A stretch of DNA of 64,000 nt from Apostichopus japonicus (Eukaryota > Echinodermata > Holothuroidea > Aspidochirotida > Stichopodidae). The stretch spans positions 1,666,001 to 1,730,000 of the forward strand of contig NC_092573.1 of the NCBI RefSeq assembly GCF_037975245.1, read 5' to 3'. Numbering within the stretch: position 1 is the stretch's first letter; each line of letters starts with the position of its first letter. The notes below the pieces were generated by a model that had not been told where the DNA came from, made no database searches, and saw only the letters and a list, made by a program, of their open reading frames with translations. Of the stretch, positions 32,601-41,262 are shown one piece after another. Both the position numbers and the translations under genes were made by a program.

Positions 32601-33017
32601 AGATAATCTACAGTAGTCGCTTGATCTGCAAAAGGGAATAGTGAATAAATAATTCTGGCCAGAGATGTTCGTACAGTATATACATCTAAGAAATATCTCT
32701 CACTGCAATATATATGTAACTTGCTCTCCAATGCTAGGTTTTACAACCTAAAACAGCTGGAATTAATGATATCTGTCAAATCATCAATAAATCAACATTG
32801 TTCTTAAAAAGATCTACTTTCATGTTTTAGCTACATCCACAATATATTTATGAGTTTACCCCACTCAATGAGACCTTACCTGTTTTGTTTTATCATCAAT
32901 GGGCAAGGACAAGGTTTTAAGCTCCTTAGAATTAGTTATCTGTGCATACAGTTTATTCGCAGCAGCAAGTTGGACATCTCTGCTGGGGAACTGCAACCTC
33001 TTCTGAAGATCTTCCAT
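3991..33017 (-). CDS. FOCAD: FOCAD, focadhesin, complete (32 exons, 1817 residues)
   Basis: Large helical-repeat (HEAT/ARM-like) protein, known in vertebrates as a focal-adhesion protein and SKI-complex stabiliser. The ATG is at 33017 and the TGA at 3991-3993. The 32 exons total 5454 bp with every phase matching its neighbour; 1817 residues compares with about 1800 in human. Diagnostic matches to human focadhesin include QHGAELIP...DCTKP (exon 9), [11 protein letters not shown] (exon 13), PPVNWAILI (exon 24), MQWLVELMG (exon 29) and EFKKQIW near the C-terminus. No signal peptide or membrane segment is evident. All introns are GT-AG. A weak-looking donor, GTACAG, follows exon 7. Introns host many transposon remnants (listed separately). 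Exon coordinates are in the four block entries below. Confidence 0.95.
5590..5780 (-). mobile_element. SINE body fragment
   Basis: Clearly related to the interior of the element at 10215-10575 (shared blocks: accccagca.ctgaccac, tcaagtactgagg-like, ggtgac-like, and ccaga/cagaaataccaa). The tRNA-like head is missing here, so this copy is truncated. It lies in the FOCAD intron between exons 28 and 29. Confidence 0.6.
8581..8957 (-). repeat. Partial tandem triplication of FOCAD exon 25
   Basis: Three units start at 8581, 8717 and 8850 (periods 136 and 133 bp). Each contains the 5' half of exon 25, its TTTGTAAG acceptor and about 35-65 bp of upstream intron. Only the unit overlapping 8533-8651 retains the 3' half of the exon and the GTAGGT donor. 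The middle unit stays in frame through the duplicated half-exon but then diverges. The outermost has an extra base in the copied exon (GTACATGCC), which shifts the frame. Confidence 0.88.
9347..17609 (-). CDS. FOCAD: FOCAD exons 14-24 (residues 844-1420)
   Basis: Exons: 17491-17609, 16696-16794, 16206-16330, 15688-15913, 14799-15053, 14304-14516, 13590-13700, 12671-12793, 11969-12118, 11074-11176 and 9347-9553. Recognisable pieces are exon 15 [11 protein letters not shown], exon 17 [11 protein letters not shown], exon 20 STEAES, exon 23 [11 protein letters not shown] and exon 24 [15 protein letters not shown]. Exons 18-22 are all phase 0-0 and encode successive helical pairs. The longer downstream reading from exon 19 into its intron is not used; a clean GTAAGT donor ends the exon at 14304. 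Confidence 0.92.
10215..10575 (-). mobile_element. tRNA-derived SINE, near full length, minus strand
   Basis: Read on -, the head at about 10570-10500 resembles a tRNA: A-box TTCAGCGGTTAGAGTG, anticodon-arm-like GTCCGCCTC, and a degenerate B-box and T-arm around AGGTTCCAGGATC. The body, 10255-10460, is shared with 5590-5780. It sits in the FOCAD intron between exons 23 and 24. It is not a functional tRNA because the T-arm is disrupted. Confidence 0.6.
16349..16427. repeat. Short tandem duplication in a FOCAD intron
   Basis: Two imperfect copies of about 38 bp sharing aataatgat.ataactggag and ccaca lie just upstream of exon 16 (in transcription direction). They have no coding consequence. Confidence 0.6.
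18192..25426 (-). CDS. FOCAD: FOCAD exons 7-13 (residues 488-843), including the acidic stretch
   Basis: Exons: 25217-25426, 24370-24497, 23237-23422, 20995-21070, 20331-20465, 20001-20142 and 18192-18383. This is the best-conserved part: exon 8 VRDICITR, exon 9 QHGAEL...[11 protein letters not shown] and exon 13 [10 protein letters not shown] align residue by residue with the human protein. Exon 12 carries an acidic run ([16 protein letters not shown]) that replaces the shorter acidic segment of vertebrates. The intron between exons 9 and 10 contains the decayed retroelement at 21.2-22.5 kb. Confidence 0.93.
21219..22535 (+). mobile_element. Decayed retroelement: reverse transcriptase C-terminus plus GIY-YIG-type region
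   Basis: The + strand, with several frame shifts and stops, reads a recognisable retroelement protein. The order is LFDVTMG..DGAE at 21221-21265, a degenerate RT active-site block [11 protein letters not shown] near 21320 (intact relatives have YRDDGL), then [46 protein letters not shown] at 21990-22030, a CNC-type cysteine segment near 22115, and a C-terminal [11 protein letters not shown]-like stretch at 22490-22520. Multi-domain proteins of this type are common retroelements in cnidarians and other invertebrates, and I place it near the Penelope-like group with reservation. The N-terminal part is absent. It lies antisense to FOCAD in the intron between exons 9 and 10. Confidence 0.75.
21486..21685 (+). 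repeat. 71-bp tandem repeat (about 2.8 copies) inside the retroelement
   Basis: Units begin at 21486, 21557 and 21628 with ACCTGTCCACATCAAGCC and are almost identical. The unit encodes the [18 protein letters not shown] portion, present once in intact relatives, so the repeat arose after the element was already in decay (71 is not a multiple of 3). Confidence 0.9.
23652..24240. mobile_element. Possible hAT-like remnant (one end only)
   Basis: Begins CAGGGGTGTAGGCAG, a typical hAT-style terminus, followed by about 550 bp of compositionally different sequence ending near 24240. No matching inverse terminus or target-site duplication was found, so the boundary and identity are weak. In the FOCAD intron between exons 8 and 9. 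Confidence 0.25.
26377..33017 (-). CDS. FOCAD: FOCAD exons 1-6 (residues 1-487)
   Basis: Exons in transcription order: 32880-33017, 32025-32290, 30461-30653, 28984-29284, 27454-27662 and 26377-26730. Exon 1 starts [12 protein letters not shown], placing a short charged helix at the N-terminus as in vertebrates. Exon 3 holds the HWQPLW segment that corresponds to human CWPVFL. Exon 6 encodes a leucine-rich repeat stretch followed by FPEYLNLF. Exon 4 ends in phase 1 with a GTGAGT donor and joins exon 5 to give the continuous reading LDDMLSRQ. Confidence 0.92.
29490..29805 (+). mobile_element. LINE 3' end, 5'-truncated
   Basis: AT-rich 3' UTR ending in a GTAAAGTGCATTTGAATAT block, a GCGCTATATAAG block and an (AATAAT)n tail at about 29779-29796. 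This is the form of many CR1/L2-like LINE tails and resembles the better preserved copy ending at 38715. It is in the FOCAD intron between exons 3 and 4, antisense to the gene. Confidence 0.55.
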
Positions 33018-33048
33018 CTTTTATTATAAACAACTTTCCAAAGTTGAA
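33018..33048 (-). other. FOCAD 5' leader segment behind a probable 5'-UTR intron
   Basis: Upstream of the ATG at 33017 the - strand reads a good acceptor (CCTTTCAG) ending at 33049-33050. So the 31 bp before the start codon probably belong to the coding exon, and a non-coding first exon lies further right. A consensus donor (GTTAG then GTAAGC) on - near 36350 and a CpG-bearing stretch around 36405-36430 are candidates for that exon and promoter, but this is inference. Confidence 0.45.
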
Positions 33049-34072
33049 CTGAAAGGACATTATAAACAATGCAATCTTAATATTAACACTTTGTTTTAAA
33101 TCTTTTTCACTTTTTTGACAATCGCATTGTCAATTTATACATACAATGATCTTGAAATGTTTTCAACTTGTTTTCCCTTCATTTCTTACAGATAACACAT
33201 ATTCATTATTGGTGCAATATAAAAAGAACAGCAACAAAATAAAGAAAGAGGGCAGAAGGAGTTATGGAGCAAATACTTGAGCACCTCGACAGTTGTAGTA
33301 AATTTGTGTATCTACAACTAATGTCAAGAGATCAAGTCGCTGACAAACCTAGTGATCACAGTTTTCTCCAACTTCTGTTCTAATTTCCTATGAAATTTTG
33401 TTCTTCAGTTGAGCGTAGTCCCATTCATTGGGCACTGCCACCTCCTGTTCTTTCCTATTTGTCTTTAAATTGTTTTTCTGCAATGTTTCCAGAGGAGAAG
33501 TTGTTCAATTTCTGCCTCATTTATTTGGGGATGTAGTAAAGGAATGATCATCTTGTAAGTATCACAGATGATGCTATTGTAACTCTCCATATAAAATGCA
33601 CAACTGTCCAAGGTTATAACATTTGCAATGAAACAATGTTGTTTCTCCTGTTTCAAGTGTGTTAGAAAGTAGCTTGTAACATAATAACAAACTGAGGTCA
33701 AATATGTGTATTATATTGTCACTGATATTTGGTATATTACTTTGTGCAGCTCAATGTGACTTGACCTGGCTGACTTAAAAAAAGGGTGTGGCTCACTGTA
33801 AGTTATATCGCGATATCGATTGTGGAGGACAACAATAATTAAGATAAGTCGTTCTGGAAGATCCCATCAAAAACAACCCTAATAAGCCTAAATGTTGGTA
33901 GATATATGTTTGTTTAAGTTGTATGCATAGCCTAGGTACAAATTAGTGTTTGCACAGGGTATCCGGGTACCCAGGTCTCACCCAACGAGATACTACCCGG
34001 TTCCTAATTTATTACCCAAATCCTACGCAAAGTGTGACTTTTTTTCTTCTTTTGCATACCGCTGGTTAGGCA

Positions 34073-34264
34073 AGATTTTCCCATTGACTTAGTGTGGTGT
34101 TAGGCTACCATGTGGTTGAAGATTACAGCAATGATGAAAGTATTCCATGGATATCTTATAACTGCGTCACAATTTCAGCGAATGAGCAGATGGTTAGGCT
34201 AGATTTTCCCTTTTGACTAAGTGTGTTGCTAGGCTACCATGTGGTTGAAGATAACAGCAAAAAT
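34073..34264. repeat. Direct repeat, two copies 119 bp apart
   Basis: Copies at 34073-34136 and 34192-34264 share GGTTAGGC.AGATTTTCCC, TAGGCTACCATGTGGTTGAA and GATAACAGCAA-like blocks. A third trace of the last block (GGCTACCATGTGG) follows at about 34272. Function unknown. Confidence 0.75.
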
Positions 34265-34429
34265 GACAGTACGGCTACCATGTGGAAGAAATTGAAAGAA
34301 TTCTCACAATTATTAGAGTTTCATTCGTTTATCTCATAGAAGGAAAGACTGACAAGGAAATTTGAAGAGATGTTACTCATGGATTATAGATGGGATAACT
34401 AAAAAATAATAATCGCAATGGGCTTTTGC

Positions 34430-35455
34430 TTTAAAAGGATTGTCTGGTGGCCCAAAGAAGTTACCTTAAAAAATGATAAATAATTTTCCAAACATGTTGT
34501 CAAAGTATGAGAACGCTAATGTTGCGTTTGACAGAGAAACAATTTTTTAATCGTTAAGGATGGACATTTCCAATATGATTTGAACAGTACAGAACGTGAC
34601 GTCATCTACGTAAATGCAGATTGCGACATAACCGACGCTCCTTACAGTACCTACAGTAATCACAACAAAAAACCGTGTTTGTATACAGATTAATTTCTTC
34701 CTTACTTTCGGTGAAATTTCTTATAAATTAGATATGTTGTCAAAAACTTCTTAAGCTGCCATATATGTAGTAGATCGGTGGTTGTTGTGGTCTTTGTGTA
34801 ACACAAGATAACTTTTAACAGCAGACTCTTTGTTGTTTATACATTGCACTATCCAGCTCCAACGCGAAGAATGTTCGCATGAAGGCTATTCTAATGTTTA
34901 CAATCGGACAGTTCTGCGAAGCCTAAGCTTCTCGGTACTACATTCTGCTCTGACATCGATTCCGCCAAGTTTCATCTTTCTGTGTTCCGAATACTTTTCA
35001 AGTTTCCTTTTACTGTTAATTTGATCCTTGAATTTTATTTCAGCGATTTCGAAGAACAGTTTATGAACTGTGGTTTGAGTGTGAGAGTATATATGTGCAA
35101 TGCTATACGTATACCTGGGCATGGTAGGCTGTATCGTTCGCGATATGTACGTTATATGTAATAGGCAATACGTTATAGGCAATCACCTGTGCATGTACAC
35201 ATGAGAGTGTATTTGCTGTGGAAATGGGAGTGCTAACTTCAAGTCGCCTGTTTTGCCTATTTGCCTGCACTACGTCAATCACCATATTGATGCGTTCGAA
35301 CAAACGGTACTTTTGGTGGAAAACTGGTGAATTTGAAAATCAGATTTCTACAAGTAGAAAACGTCGAATGGGGACAATTTTTACATGGTTAGAAATAGAA
35401 AAATAATAAGTACAAGGACAATGTATCAAAATCTTCCACCAGACAATTCCTTTAA
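34430..35455. mobile_element. Inverted-repeat element bounded by TTTAA (about 1 kb)
   Basis: Left end TTTAA then AAGGATTGTCTGGTGG; right end CCACCAGACAATTCC then TTTAA, giving inverted termini of about 16 bp with one indel. The TTAA-containing flanks would suit a piggyBac- or Kolobok-type MITE. There is no transposase. The right flank is shared with the next element, so the two are directly adjacent. Confidence 0.6.
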
Positions 35456-35874
35456 GGGTTTGAAGACTCGCGCACAAAGAAACATCTGATGCCGGTAATC
35501 TGACCTAGTTTCGAATGAGGTGTAACAGAAGTGTTAGACACGTACCACCATCGATCCCAGAAAATACACACACAGCTTGCTACCATCAGTAATTAGACAC
35601 TAGTGTACGGTCAATACATACAGCTACGGTCAATACCCACAACACAGTGTACATGTATAGCAGCGTGGACATCTCAGGTCTAGATAAAAGAACAAGGTAT
35701 CACGTTTCATTACTGTCTGCATTTTGTAGTGACAAGAAGGAAATGTCATTTGCAAGCAACAGAAAGTTAACTTTTTCAGAGCTCGGCAAGCGGTTTCTGT
35801 TACACCTCATTCAAAACTAGGTCAGATTACCAGCATTAGCCGTTTCTGTTTGCGCGAGTGTTCACACCCTTTAA
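35451..35874. mobile_element. MITE with about 78-bp terminal inverted repeats, copy 1
   Basis: The arms 35456-35533 and 35792-35869 are inverse copies: GGGTTTGAAGACTCGCGC pairs with GCGCGAGTGTTCACACCC, and GGTAATCTGACCTAGTTT.GA and GAGGTGTAACAGAA also pair. Both ends are flanked by TTTAA. The interior (about 35610-35785) has a clear relative at 62390-62555, which establishes it as a repeat family. No ORF. Confidence 0.8.
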
Positions 35875-38299
35875 GTCAACCTAAGTAAGCCTATAATAGA
35901 TATTAAGTATTCTTTGTACAGTGAATCCTATCCTATTGGAATCCTTAAGTTATTCTGACTATATGTTAATGTAAATTGTAATGCTTAAGTGTGACATAAC
36001 TTAGGTATAACTTAAGCCTATACTAAGTAATGAGCTTACATCCAGGGATGTGAAGTCACACATGCCTGGTCTACTGTTTGTGAAGATGCAAGAGGAGTAA
36101 ATAGATCAGCAGAGCATACACTAGCATGGTGTAAAGTTGCGTTTCTCTCGAGTGCCTCTACAAATTCCTACACCATGTACACCATCTACGTTAGGCCAAG
36201 GCTTAAAATTAGGCCTAGGTCTAACAGTTTTTAGGCCTAACCTAAAGTAAGGCTAACTAGGCTAGTAGAACAGTAACGATAATTTAACATGGGCAATGAT
36301 CTGAGCTAGGAAGTTTTCTGTAGACTATATGCTTATTAAACGCTTACCTAACAGAAACCAACACTCAGTCTTGTCAATTTGTCTAGCCTACGGTTTGTAT
36401 TTTCGAAGTTGCCACGCGAGCTCGACAGTCAAAGATTTACAATGGTAGTAATTTCAAAGATTACGCAATACTACGAGGTAACTATAGTTGACAACAGTAA
36501 AGTGAGCCGCACTTCCTGCCTCATAGAATGTCCTTCGAATTAATATATGTTATGGCACTACACCTCCTCTATACCCTCCATATTATGATTGGAGTGATCC
36601 CGTGCCCACTCAAGGAAATATTACGTAATAAAATACCCCGGATTGATATTATGGGAACAAAAACTTGTTTCAAATGTTCATCAAAACCATATTGTATTTA
36701 CTTTTCAATGATCCGGTCGACCTCTTTTTTAGAGGGTCGAGCCGTCTGTAAAACAGGTTCTTAAAGGGCAATTTGAAAGAACTGTATGTTGACCTCACCA
36801 AAACACCACTATCCTAAAGCTGTCATCTCCGATAAACTACGAGTTCTTCTTCTTATTTGAAATTTCCACCCCAAACACCTTACCTTTCTATTCAAAATCC
36901 GATGAATTCCCCGACTTTAGAACCCCTTGAGTAGCTTGTCATCCCTCGAGAATAAAAGGGTTTTAAAAGCAAAACAAAACCTGATATCTGCTCCTTGGCC
37001 GTATGAACATGGCTATAGAAGTGACTAACAGCAGGCTGCTAGCAGATATGATTGAACTATTCAGTGGTGTAAGAAATTACCACAAAAAAGAAGAAAAAAG
37101 ATGTAGGGATGGAAGGGGGGGGGGGAAGGAGCAAGCCATAGTTGTGATTTGGGTCTTCACATGATCATTTAACTCTGTAGATGCTACATTGGCCAGGATG
37201 GGGACATTGGAATTTCAATCATCCCTCTTAAACTTGTTCGAGTTTTACTCACGAAATTTAAATTTCTTCTCATGTTAATTGTAATTTTGACTTTTTTCCT
37301 GATTTCCACATTTTATCTTAAATCCTGACTTGTTCCTCAAAGCCTGTTCACTCAATATATATACCAATGATTATAACTTGTTATCTTCAAATGTCAACTT
37401 CTTACATGAAAAGTTCGACATTTGGTTTTTTATCTCAAATGGTCAGCTATTTGCCCTCAAAGTATGAACTTTTCCTGAAATATTGACTATTTTTGTTGGA
37501 ATGTCGTTTTCTTGAAATTACCAAGAGGCAGGCGGAGCAGAAAGAAAGGAAACTCTTTCTCCTTCTGTTACTACACCTGCTCTGCAAAGGGTCCATAATG
37601 GAAGACTATTTAATCACCTGATCAATGCCCCACAAACAATATGTAATAGGTGTTAGCAGTTGTTTCAATGTTGACTTTTGTAATTATCCACATATGACCC
37701 ATGCCCTCTTTACATCTGATGGACTCAGGGTTATGTTGTTTCAACCCTACAAAATCTATACTGACACAAGAATGTGCAATAGTTGATTAGCCTGATGGCA
37801 CTTATAAGTTTCTGTACAGTTGTTACATATTTCAATAAATATAAGCTGAATGTTACTGTAAAAACACAAAGCAAAAACCATATATACACTGCTGTGTGAC
37901 TATAAGGTAACATATTTCATAAATATTTCTTATTTTAGACCTTCAAGTTATGAAAAAAACAAAAAGGAAACAGAATAATTTTTTTGATAGTTATGAAATC
38001 AGAACAGATGGATGTAATTTTTGAGATATTTATTTCGCTATAGTAAATATAAATAATTAAAAAGAATTTAAAAGTTACACCCAGATTGTTTGAATGAATT
38101 TGCATAAAATAATTACAATAGAATATATGAGTGAAAACTTTTGTGGCAGGTTAAAAACTTACATCTACAAACAAAAAAATGCAATTTCCCTACATGCTAT
38201 CGTTTACCTTATTTTTGCATTCTTGAGAACAGAATAAAAATTTGTCAAGAATGAGAAAAAGGATCTAAAGCAATACATTTCAACCTTTTCAACATTTTT

Positions 38300-38715
38300 A
38301 CTGCATTGACCAAGATTGAGAAATTAATATTGTACCATAAATCTTTACATTTCACCGATCTTCTCACTCCATTGCAACGGAAACGCTTTGCTTTTCCTGC
38401 CATATTACACCTGCAGTTTGCCCCTGGTCCTCAAATCAGGGAGTTCCATAACAACACCCTGCTCAAACTAGGACTCGATATGGCGATCATGCATATTCTG
38501 TTGCTGCACCTGCTCTTTGGAATGAACTAGTCCCGATCCGTGTACGTGACTCCACCACACTTGAATTTTTCAAAAGACAGCTTAAAATGCTTCTTTTATA
38601 TAATTAGTGTTTGTTTGCTATCTTTCTACTTCCTTTGTTAAGTGCTTAGAAACTTTTGTATTAGGCGCTATATAATTGTTATTTATTATTATTATTATCG
38701 TTACTATTATTATTG
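38300..38715 (+). mobile_element. LINE 3' end with the last residues of ORF2
   Basis: The + strand encodes TRTRYGDHAYSVAAPALWN and then RVRDSTTLEFFKRQLKMLLL before a stop, the conserved C-terminal end of CR1/L2/Jockey-type LINE reverse-transcriptase proteins. A short 3' UTR with GCGCTATATAA and an (ATT)n tail at about 38678-38715 follows. The upstream part is frame-shifted and then lost, so it is a 5'-truncated dead copy. Confidence 0.8.
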
Positions 38716-39324
38716 TTACACTTGGAAACATATAGCAATTAACAGGTTGTGTGGAATTCTCTCTTCACTCAATGGAAATTAAGAAAAATTTGTGTGGACT
38801 TTCAGAAATATCAGAAATGTTAATTGGCCTAGACACTAGAGTCCAATATTGCAAAAATATACATAACCCCGACCCCCCCCCACCCCCACAACCCTGAATG
38901 TTTGTTGCCAAGTCTTATGGCACTTTTGGTATTCGATTTTTCACCCGTCTAGTTCATGCTAGATTATATGAGGTCTAAAGTAATTCAAATCAGAACAGAT
39001 CATAGTTTTATATATAACTTATCTTTAACATATTTAAAAAATTATTAATTTGGATTTCAATGTTGATACCTTGCAACGATCCAATAATTTTCAAAATAGT
39101 TTAAACTGTTTACAACTTTACAGAAATTTTAGAAAGACCTGGCATTAACACGGCCATCTATTGCTTGTATCTGATCCTACCCTTTCTTAGCTTTTAGACT
39201 GAAGTGCCTAATTAACTGTTCGTAATAAAACATTTCATAAAGTCAAAGGATTAATATCTACAAGTGAAAATGCTGCATTGACAATTTTGAATAAATTGAC
39301 AGTTATATAGAAAGAAAAACAAGC

Positions 39325-39664
39325 AATGTAAACTTAAAGCCTATAAATTTTAAGGACTGATTTCAGCTCATGATTTACATAATCTGTTTTTATTATTGTA
39401 TTTTAATCATTTACAACTGATATTTTACAACAACTACAAATTAAGCGCACAATTCAATTTTCTCTTATTATCAATAAGGATCAAACATTTCGTGACGATA
39501 TACCACAATGTTAACTTAAAAGCCTCAAAAATTTAAAGACTGATTTCAGCTCATGATTTACATAATCTGTTTTTATTATTGTATTTTAATCATTTACAAC
39601 TGAAATTTTATAACAACTACAAATTCAGCACACAATTCAATTTTCTCTTATTATCAATAAGAAT
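39325..39664. repeat. Tandem duplication, about 182-bp period
   Basis: Copies at 39325-39474 and 39507-39664 share a long near-identical block (GATTTCAGCTCATGATTTAC onward to TTCTCTTATTATCAATAAG). AT-rich, non-coding, close to where the EGF/HYR 3' UTR should end. Confidence 0.85.
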
Positions 39665-40567
39665 CAAAATAATGAATTAAGTTTAAAAACACCCCCCCTC
39701 CCCCCGCCCCCAAGAAAAGATACAACTTATAAATGGTATGAAGTCAAAGAGAAAATATGACAGAAATTCATCTAAGTATGTTTTGCTTTTACAGTTGGCC
39801 AAAGAGGTAAAACCTATCAGCCTAAATCTGTCAGATTATGTACATAGGATTGAAAACTGCAGTCACGTGTGCAGTGCTAATTTATGGGTAACATGAAGAG
39901 AAAGGCAAACAAATTCTTGTAGGATTTGTCAACAATAAATATTTATATTTATATTAATTTTGTATTTATAATAAATGGGGGCAATGCGATGAGACCAGAT
40001 CCAGCTAAAAGTTTAATGCTAGCATCTAGCAATCAATTCAGGCTACACTAAAAGCAGTTAAATAACGAAAGGAGAATGAAAGAAAGGGAGCCCTACGGAT
40101 CATCCCTTTTCCCCATCCTCCCCGCCCCCCCCACCAGAAAGAAAAAACAAAAGGAAAGGAAAACAAAAGATTTACCACACTCAAGTGTTATTTCCAGCAT
40201 AACTGAGGAAATTACTGATTCACTGAAAACAAAGCAATTAAATGTTATCATTTTAATAATCTAAATAATTAACTTGTTTCATGATAACTGATGAAGGTTT
40301 CAACCAATGCATACACAGAGGGTATATCTACCTGAAATACTAACAGTAATAGCTACATGTCTGAAAACCTAATGTTTTCACTTGATATATCTTAAATTCT
40401 CTTTATATCATTGACTGAAGTTTTAAAAGACTTTCAAGTCTCTTCTCGTTGTCATGGCAATATGTAAATACAGTTCTGCAGCAACAGTCTGCTGAATACG
40501 GTCCATAATCTTAACATTGTATCGCACAATCTGCTATGACTCGATTACTTATCTGGAAGAACTGAAT

Positions 40568-41262
40568 CTAATTCACTGGAGGCCACCGCTTTGAACTGGA
40601 CGGTGGAGGGAATGGCCTTGGTTTAGTTGGAGGAGGTGCTACCTTCTTAAACCCAGCAGGAATGGGATGGATGTTAGGGGGAGGAGGCAGGGGTTCCTCC
40701 TTGGGGGGTTCCAAAGTGACTGGTAGAGGTGGAGGTGGAGGTGGTGGCGGGGGAGGAGGAGGGGGAGGTGGTGATGGGGGAGGAGGTGGAGTCAGTGGAG
40801 CATTGTCGGCATGTTCTATTATCCGTGAGCTGTGACTGGTCTCGATGTAAGCTTCGGATGTCTCGTCGGGATAGTTTCCGTCATCGGATTTCCCATCCAG
40901 AGATCTCTTCTCTCTGAGCTGCCAGTTATCCCACTGATCCAGTAAATCCTTCCTGTTACCCAGCTTATCTCTGCTGCCTTTGTCCGCAATGCCGGGGATG
41001 TGTCTGAAGTTGAAGCCGTCGTTTACAGCTTTGCCGTTTGTCAGGCCCCGCTCGTGGTCGTCTTCGTGGTAGGCGCTGTTGAGGTAGCTGGAGGATCCGT
41101 AGTCGATGGAATGAATTTCGTCGTTCTTGGAGCAGGCGCAGACGCTTCTCGCGCAGAACACTATCACAGCGATCAGAATGACAGCCAGGAAGAGACCCAC
41201 AAGAACCATCAAGATGATGATGCCATTTACAGCTGTTTGTGTTTGTGTCTCGACAAGTCGAC
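40568..41262 (-). CDS. Terminal exon: transmembrane helix and proline-rich cytoplasmic tail
   Basis: Begins in phase 1 (C)RLVETQTQTAVNG, then a 23-residue hydrophobic helix (GIIILMVLVGLF...IAVIVF), a basic/cysteine stop-transfer stretch CARSVCACSK and a tail of about 190 residues. The tail holds tyrosine/acidic segments (SIDYGSSSYLNSAYHEDD, SEAYIETSHSS), a long polyproline run coded at about 40735-40795, and proline motifs LPPPPNIHP, APPPTKPRPF and FPPPSS. These would suit profilin, EVH1, SH3 or WW partners, suggesting a link from surface adhesion to actin. Ends ...KRWPPVN then TAG. Confidence 0.88.

Larger units (their letters stand above)
33049..40567. other. Intergenic region between FOCAD and the EGF/HYR gene
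   Basis: About 7.5 kb with no convincing coding exon on either strand. It should contain the FOCAD promoter and untranslated first exon, and at the other end the 3' UTR of the EGF/HYR gene (left of 40568; no clear AATAAA close by on -). Identified contents are a short direct repeat (34073-34264), two inverted-repeat elements (34430-35874), a TAGGCCT-rich stretch at about 36185-36260, a G run near 37108, a LINE tail (38300-38715) and a tandem duplication (39325-39664). The remainder is AT-rich DNA in which I see nothing. Confidence 0.7.

Noticed and set aside
36185-36260. Cluster of AGGCCTA-type motifs upstream of FOCAD
   Set aside because: Suggestive of a regulatory or repeat sequence but too short and degenerate to assign a role.
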